64,000 nucleotides of DNA from Treponema sp. (GTDB taxonomy: Bacteria; Spirochaetota; Spirochaetia; Treponematales; Breznakiellaceae): positions 1-64,000 of the forward strand of contig JAITUR010000061.1 in assembly GCA_031286205.1 (NCBI GenBank). Direction: 5' to 3'. Below the pieces are notes generated by a model, which saw nothing but the letters and a program-made list of their open reading frames with translations, did no database searches and was not told the DNA's origin. The translations under genes were made by a program, and so were the position numbers. How positions within the stretch are numbered: position 1 is the stretch's first letter; each line of letters begins with the position of its first letter. This document shows positions 59,590 through 64,000 of the stretch, one piece after another.

Positions 59590-60225
59590 ATGAACGCTAA
59601 AGTGTATTCGATGTTTACAGGCAAAGAATTGCGAACTATAGATATTGATGACAAAGTTTTTGGTCTGCCTTTTAACGAAGAACTGGTCTGGTATGCAGTA
59701 AAGAACGAACTTGCCAATAAAAGACAGGGTAATGCAAGCACCAAGGGGCGCGCGGAAGTTAACGGATCCAATGCAAGACCATTTAGGCAAAAAGGTACAG
59801 GTCGCGCCCGTCAAGGCGATAAAAAATCCCCTTTACTTGTCGGCGGCGGTACTATTTTTGGTCCCAAGCCAAGAGATTTTTCTTATTCAATGAATAAAAA
59901 AGCAAAGCGACAAGCTTTAAAATCCATCCTTAGCTTAAAAGTTCAAAGCGAAATGTTAAAAATAGTAGAAGACTTTTCCGTAGAATCCGGAAAAACAAAA
60001 GACCTTGCAAAGTTGTTCGAAAACTTTAATCACGGTTTAAGAACAGTTTTAATCCTTAAAGATAATGATCCTATTCTTAAAAGGGCGGGCGCTAATATTC
60101 CGTGGCTTTCATTTTTATCTTTTAACCGCCTGCGCGCTCACGATTTATTTTATGGCCGCCAGGTAATAATGCTGGAATCTGCCGCTAAAAACTTAAGCGA
60201 GTTTTACAGCGAGGGGGATAAATAA
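59590..60225 (+). CDS. rplD: 50S ribosomal protein L4
   Basis: 211 aa. The exit-tunnel loop RPFRQKGTGRARQGDKKSPL is intact with no obvious macrolide-resistance change. In E. coli L4 represses its own operon; that has not been shown here. It is 3 bp after rplC and its stop overlaps the rplW ATG. Confidence 0.98.
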   Translation: MNAKVYSMFTGKELRTIDIDDKVFGLPFNEELVWYAVKNELANKRQGNASTKGRAEVNGSNARPFRQKGTGRARQGDKKSPLLVGGGTIFGPKPRDFSYSMNKKAKRQALKSILSLKVQSEMLKIVEDFSVESGKTKDLAKLFENFNHGLRTVLILKDNDPILKRAGANIPWLSFLSFNRLRAHDLFYGRQVIMLESAAKNLSEFYSEGDK

Positions 60226-60509
60226 TGCAGTACGAAGATATATTACTTGAGCCTGTATTAAGCGAAAAAGCAAATAAATTGCGCGAAGAAGGAAAATATG
60301 TTTTTAGGGTAAATCCTAAAGCTACAAAAATACAAATAAAGGAAGCGGTAAAAAAACTGTTTAATGTTAACCCCGTTTCCTGTACGACTATGGTGGTAGG
60401 CGGCAAGCCAAAACGCTTGCGCTATCGTTCTGGCTATACCTCTTCCTGGAAGAAAGCGATTGTGCGCCTTTCCAAGGACGAGAAAATTGCAATCTTCGAT
60501 GGCGTGTAA
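60225..60509 (+). CDS. rplW: 50S ribosomal protein L23
   Basis: 94 aa. ILLEPVLSEKANKLREEGKY and the arm RYRSGYTSSWKKAIV are typical. L23 docks trigger factor and SRP at the tunnel exit. Overlaps rplD by 1 bp. Confidence 0.97.
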   Translation: MQYEDILLEPVLSEKANKLREEGKYVFRVNPKATKIQIKEAVKKLFNVNPVSCTTMVVGGKPKRLRYRSGYTSSWKKAIVRLSKDEKIAIFDGV

Positions 60510-60522
60510 GGAATAAAGAATT

Positions 60523-61353
60523 ATGGGTATTAAGAAGTATAAGCCAATAACACCGGGAATGAGGCAATACATAAGCCTTGATTTTTCTGATCTGACAAAA
60601 GGAAAAAAACCGGAAAAGAAACTGACAAAAGGTAAAAAAAGAGGATCGGGGCGCGATTCTTTTGGCCGTATTACTGTTTGGCACAAAGGCGGCGGACACA
60701 AACGCCGTTACCGCGATATAGATTTTAAGCGCGACAAGATCGGTATTCCCGGAAAAGTTGCATCTATCGAGTACGATCCCAACCGCAGCGCCAATATTGC
60801 TTTAATTAATTATAAAGACGGCGAAAAACGATATATCATAGCGCCCAAAGAATTAAAAGTGGGAATGACAGTTATAAGCGGTCCGGGTTCTCCCATAGAG
60901 CCGGGCAATGCTCTTCCTTTGGAAAATATTCCATTAGGATTTACTGTTTACAATATAGAATTAACACTTGGCAAGGGCGGTCAGATGGCTCGTTCTGCCG
61001 GAACCGGCGCTCTTATTGCAGCCAAAGAAGGAGAATATGTAACAATTAAACTTCCTTCCGGCGAGACGCGCATGGTGTTTAAGAAATGTTTTGCTACAAT
61101 AGGAACTGTGGGCAATGAAGACCACATGAATACAGTAATGGGCAAAGCCGGACGCAAACGCTGGAAGGGTATTCGCCCTACAGTCCGCGGTATGTCCATG
61201 AACCCCGTCGATCATCCGCACGGAGGCGGTGAAGGCAAGAGCAAGGGTAAACATCCTGTTACACCTTGGGGTCAACCAACCAAGGGTTATAAGACCCGGA
61301 AGAAAAATAAACCGTCTTCAAAGTTTATTGTAAGCCGGGCAAAGAAGAAGTAG
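60523..61353 (+). CDS. rplB: 50S ribosomal protein L2
   Basis: 276 aa. Contains the conserved [16 protein letters not shown] loop near the peptidyl-transferase centre and [16 protein letters not shown] near the N-terminus. 13 bp after rplW. Confidence 0.98.
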   Translation: MGIKKYKPITPGMRQYISLDFSDLTKGKKPEKKLTKGKKRGSGRDSFGRITVWHKGGGHKRRYRDIDFKRDKIGIPGKVASIEYDPNRSANIALINYKDGEKRYIIAPKELKVGMTVISGPGSPIEPGNALPLENIPLGFTVYNIELTLGKGGQMARSAGTGALIAAKEGEYVTIKLPSGETRMVFKKCFATIGTVGNEDHMNTVMGKAGRKRWKGIRPTVRGMSMNPVDHPHGGGEGKSKGKHPVTPWGQPTKGYKTRKKNKPSSKFIVSRAKKK

Positions 61354-61368
61354 GAGTAGGAAGGGAGT

Positions 61369-61650
61369 ATGTCAAGATCTGTAAAGAAAGGTCCTTTTAT
61401 AGAAAAGAGTCTTTATAAAAAGGTACTGGAGTTGAACAAATCCGGGGAAAGGAAAATGATTAAAACATATTCCCGTTGTTCTACAATTATTCCTGAAATG
61501 GTAGGCGGAACAATCTCCGTTTACAATGGTAAAACATGGGTTCCGGTTTATGTTACGGAAAACCTTGTCGGTCATAAACTTGGCGAGTTCGCGCCTACCC
61601 GCATTTTCCGCGGACATTCGGGCTCTGACAAGAAAGCGTCGGCGAAGTAG
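61369..61650 (+). CDS. rpsS: 30S ribosomal protein S19
   Basis: 93 aa. [20 protein letters not shown] and [18 protein letters not shown] are diagnostic. AAGGGAG upstream. Confidence 0.98.
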   Translation: MSRSVKKGPFIEKSLYKKVLELNKSGERKMIKTYSRCSTIIPEMVGGTISVYNGKTWVPVYVTENLVGHKLGEFAPTRIFRGHSGSDKKASAK

Positions 61651-61657
61651 GTAGATT

Positions 61658-62065
61658 ATGAAAGAAACAAAAACAGGTTACAGGGCAGTTACAAAATACC
61701 TTATCGGTTCGCCCTTTAAAATTCGCCCGGTTGCAGACCTTATACGCCGCCGTCCATACCCGGAAGCTGTTTCCATTTTGGAAAATATGCCCCAAAAAGG
61801 CGCGCGTCTTATTGGCAAAACAGTAAAGTCGGCAGCGTCTAACGCGCTTACAGGCAACAAAAAACTGGACGAAGACATGCTTTATGTAAAAGAAGTATAT
61901 GTAGATGAAGGACCGCGGCTTAAAAGAGTTTGGTTTCGCGGCAGAGGACGCGCGGATATGCAGTTAAAACGAATGTGTCACATAACCGTAGTAGTTGACG
62001 AAACGAAAAAGGTATCGCTGGAAAAACCGGCGGTTAAAAAACCTTCCAAAAAGGCGGCTAAATAA
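61658..62065 (+). CDS. rplV: 50S ribosomal protein L22
   Basis: 135 aa. The globular part and the tunnel hairpin with [20 protein letters not shown] are present. The C-terminus has a lysine-rich extension ([13 protein letters not shown]) not found in E. coli. Overlaps rpsC by 1 bp. Confidence 0.97.
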   Translation: MKETKTGYRAVTKYLIGSPFKIRPVADLIRRRPYPEAVSILENMPQKGARLIGKTVKSAASNALTGNKKLDEDMLYVKEVYVDEGPRLKRVWFRGRGRADMQLKRMCHITVVVDETKKVSLEKPAVKKPSKKAAK

Positions 62066-62769
62066 TGGGACAGAAAGTTAATCCTACAGGGCTTAGGATC
62101 GGAATAAATAAAACATGGGGTTCCCGCTGGTATGTTGACCCTAAAGAATATGTCGATGCTTTACACGAAGATTTACTTTTGCGAAAGCTTATTATGGATA
62201 TGCCGGAAACAAAAGGCGCGGATATTGCAGAGCTGGAAATTATTCGTCATCCGCAAAGAATAACAATTACTATTCATACGGCAAGACCTGGTGTAATTAT
62301 CGGTGTTAAAGGCGCAAATATAGAAAAAATCGGCAACGATCTGCAAAAGAAAGTAAGCAAAAAAGTTCAAATAAAAATTAAAGAAGTACGCAATGCAGAT
62401 AACAATGCGCAAATTATCTCGCAAAATATTGCGCGGCAGCTTTTGGCGCGATCTTCGTTTAGAAGAACAATGAAGCAGGCAATTACAAACGCAATTAAAA
62501 AAGGAAACGCACAAGGAGTAAAGGTTCGTCTTTCAGGAAGGCTTGGCGGCGCGGAAATGTCCAGAACCGAAGAAGCCAAGGAAGGCCGTATCCCGCTTCA
62601 TACCTTGCGTGCAGATATCGATTATGGTTTTTCTGAAGCCCACACACCCTTTGGAGCAATCGGGGTTAAAGTTTGGGTTTATAACGGCATGAAATACGGA
62701 AAAGAACAAAAAGAAGATGCAGGTGCTCTGGTTCGCAAACGACGCGAAAGAGCTCCTGCCAGGGGTTAG
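62065..62769 (+). CDS. rpsC: 30S ribosomal protein S3
   Basis: 234 aa. The KH domain has [20 protein letters not shown] and the C-terminal domain [14 protein letters not shown] ends in a basic tail. [20 protein letters not shown] opens it. Confidence 0.98.
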   Translation: MGQKVNPTGLRIGINKTWGSRWYVDPKEYVDALHEDLLLRKLIMDMPETKGADIAELEIIRHPQRITITIHTARPGVIIGVKGANIEKIGNDLQKKVSKKVQIKIKEVRNADNNAQIISQNIARQLLARSSFRRTMKQAITNAIKKGNAQGVKVRLSGRLGGAEMSRTEEAKEGRIPLHTLRADIDYGFSEAHTPFGAIGVKVWVYNGMKYGKEQKEDAGALVRKRRERAPARG

Positions 62770-62779
62770 GAGTTAGACT

Positions 62780-63208
62780 ATGTTAAGTCCGAAACGAGTA
62801 AGACGCCGTAAGGTGCAAAGAGGCAATATGCCCGGAAACGCTACACGGTGTAATAGTGTAGTATTTGGTGATTACGGTCTTGTTGCTTTAGACAGGATTT
62901 GGCTTACCAACAGGCAAATAGAAGCGGCTCGTGTTGCCATTAACCGCCATGTAAAGCGCGGCGGAAAAATGTGGATACGGATTTTCCCGGATAAACCTTA
63001 CTCCAAAAAACCTGCGGAAACACGAATGGGCAAAGGAAAAGGAGCTCCGGAATACTGGGTAGCGGTAATCAAACCGGGAACAGTAATGTTCGAGCTAGGC
63101 GGCGGTGTCAGCCGCGCTATGGCGGAAGAGGCTATGAACCTTGCAGGATCAAAGCTTCCAATAAAAACAAAGTTTGTCGCAAGGGCCGACATGGAACTTG
63201 GGGCTTAG
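62780..63208 (+). CDS. rplP: 50S ribosomal protein L16
   Basis: 142 aa. [18 protein letters not shown] at the start, [20 protein letters not shown] in the middle; contacts tRNA near the A site. 10 bp after rpsC. Confidence 0.98.
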   Translation: MLSPKRVRRRKVQRGNMPGNATRCNSVVFGDYGLVALDRIWLTNRQIEAARVAINRHVKRGGKMWIRIFPDKPYSKKPAETRMGKGKGAPEYWVAVIKPGTVMFELGGGVSRAMAEEAMNLAGSKLPIKTKFVARADMELGA

Positions 63209-63216
63209 GAGGAAGG

Positions 63217-63411
63217 ATGAAAAATTCATTCAAAAACTTGAGCTATCAAGAATTGAAGACTAAAAAAGATGAACTTAGTAAGAAATTTTTGGAATTTCGT
63301 TTTAAGAATGTTATAGGTCATGTAGATAACCCTCTGCAAAAACGAACTATGCGAAGGCAAATAGCGCGCCTTAATACTTTAATTCACGCGCATGAAATGG
63401 GAGCGAAGTAA
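63217..63411 (+). CDS. rpmC: 50S ribosomal protein L29
   Basis: 64 aa helical protein with [20 protein letters not shown] and [22 protein letters not shown] upstream. Its stop overlaps the rpsQ ATG. Confidence 0.97.
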   Translation: MKNSFKNLSYQELKTKKDELSKKFLEFRFKNVIGHVDNPLQKRTMRRQIARLNTLIHAHEMGAK

Positions 63412-63683
63412 TGGCAGAACATAGTACAGCCGGAAAGAGCGGAACAAAAGAATTCATTGGAACAGTAAAGAGTAACAAGATGGAAAAAACCATTGTTGTA
63501 AGCGTAGAAACCCTTACTCTTCATCCTCTTTACAAGAAATATGTTAAGCGCCTTAAAAAAGTTAAAGCGCATGACGAGAAAAACGAAGCCAAGATAGGCG
63601 ACCGTGTCCGTGTAATTGAGTGCAGGCCAATCAGCAAAGAAAAATGCTGGAAGCTTGTAGAAATTATAGAGCGCGCCAAATAA
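63411..63683 (+). CDS. rpsQ: 30S ribosomal protein S17
   Basis: 90 aa. [20 protein letters not shown] and [20 protein letters not shown] form the OB fold. Overlaps rpmC by 1 bp. Confidence 0.97.
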   Translation: MAEHSTAGKSGTKEFIGTVKSNKMEKTIVVSVETLTLHPLYKKYVKRLKKVKAHDEKNEAKIGDRVRVIECRPISKEKCWKLVEIIERAK

Positions 63684-63697
63684 GGGGAGAGAAGAAG

Positions 63698-64000
63698 ATG
63701 ATTCAAGTAGAAAGCTTCCTGAATGTGGCGGATAATTCAGGCGCCAAAAAGGTTCAGTGTATAAAAGTTTTGGGCGGAACCAAAAGAAGATATGCGGGAA
63801 TCGGCGATATTGTTGTAGTTGCTGTTAAAGAAGCTTTACCCACATCGACTATTAAAAAAGGTGCTGTGGAAAGAGCAGTTGTAGTGCGCACCCATAAAGA
63901 GTTCTGCCGTCCGGACGGAACCTATATCAGGTTTGACGATAATGCCTGTGTCCTTATTGATCCTGCGTTAAATCCAAAGGGAAAGCGTATTTTCGGACCG
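63698..64000 (+). CDS. rplN: 50S ribosomal protein L14 (partial at the window end)
   Basis: 101 codons are present from ATG 63698 and the frame is open at the edge, so it is absent from the ORF track. [20 protein letters not shown] and [20 protein letters not shown] are typical. About 20 residues are missing. GGGGAGAGAAG precedes the start. Confidence 0.97.
   Translation, partial: MIQVESFLNVADNSGAKKVQCIKVLGGTKRRYAGIGDIVVVAVKEALPTSTIKKGAVERAVVVRTHKEFCRPDGTYIRFDDNACVLIDPALNPKGKRIFGP

Overview
The window looks like chromosomal DNA of a Treponema-like spirochaete. The support is the str/S10 gene order rpsL-rpsG-tuf-rpsJ with no fusA, a Borrelia-type PUR-domain nucleic-acid-binding protein, BspA-like leucine-rich-repeat and RCC1-repeat lipoproteins with loose lipoboxes, PocR-type AraC regulators, and a sigma factor gene behind a sigma-54 promoter. 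The genus is inferred from gene content only. The DNA is visibly AT-rich, and no database search was possible.

Region 1 (1-13.2 kb, minus strand) is one tightly packed run, rmuC-recC-recB-recD followed by tig-clpP-clpX-lon. It joins double-strand-break processing to nascent-chain folding and ATP-dependent proteolysis. Region 2 (13.2-20.3 kb) holds tRNA-Leu(UAG), an orphan solute-binding protein, a PIN/Phd toxin-antitoxin pair, an unidentified structured and terminated RNA on the minus strand, an orphan HNH nuclease, a BspA-like lipoprotein with a divergent XRE regulator and shared operator-like palindromes, and a UgpC/MsmK-type sugar ABC ATPase. Region 3 (20.25-23.6 kb) is a 3.26-kb block bounded by a 120-bp direct repeat of the 3' end of an araC gene. 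It carries two unknown genes, low-complexity repeats and an RCC1-repeat lipoprotein. Region 4 (23.5-42 kb) is housekeeping and accessory core: two tandem PocR/AraC regulators, a phosphohexomutase, a PUR protein, RNase HII, a phosphoribosyltransferase, rhomboid, exonuclease III, a CheY-like receiver, a MATE exporter, a DUF2974-type hydrolase, cardiolipin synthase, a Sua5/YciO protein, the sigma factor, an RNase II/R enzyme, an OppF-like ATPase and a HEAT-repeat exported protein.

Region 5 (42.1-51.8 kb) is an integrative element in tRNA-Lys(CUU), flanked by a 43-bp duplication of the tRNA 3' half. Its tyrosine integrase is interrupted by one in-frame TGA. Next comes an array of three toxin-antitoxin modules (HigBA, HicAB, HigBA). 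Each starts from the same promoter layout (TTGACA-N17-TAnnnT, 6 nt before the ATG) with ATTGTAT-type half-sites, and each is separated from the next by a copy of a ~60-70 bp imperfect palindrome. A fourth, inverted copy lies beside the element's DnaB-N/RepA-like ATPase gene. Two excisionase-like HTH proteins, a Cro-like repressor and several small unknown genes complete the element. Beyond it lie degenerate att copies around a voltage-gated potassium channel whose selectivity filter reads TVWYGD instead of TVGYGD, then an NAD-dependent epimerase, tRNA-Thr(UGU) and an NSS-family transporter.

Region 6 (55.5-64 kb) has two zinc-ribbon proteins and then the ribosomal str and S10 clusters from rpsL to a partial rplN.

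One theme crosses these regions. Several genes without a Shine-Dalgarno sequence have a -10 hexamer 5-6 nt before the ATG, which predicts leaderless mRNAs. The sigma-factor gene does the same with a sigma-54 promoter.
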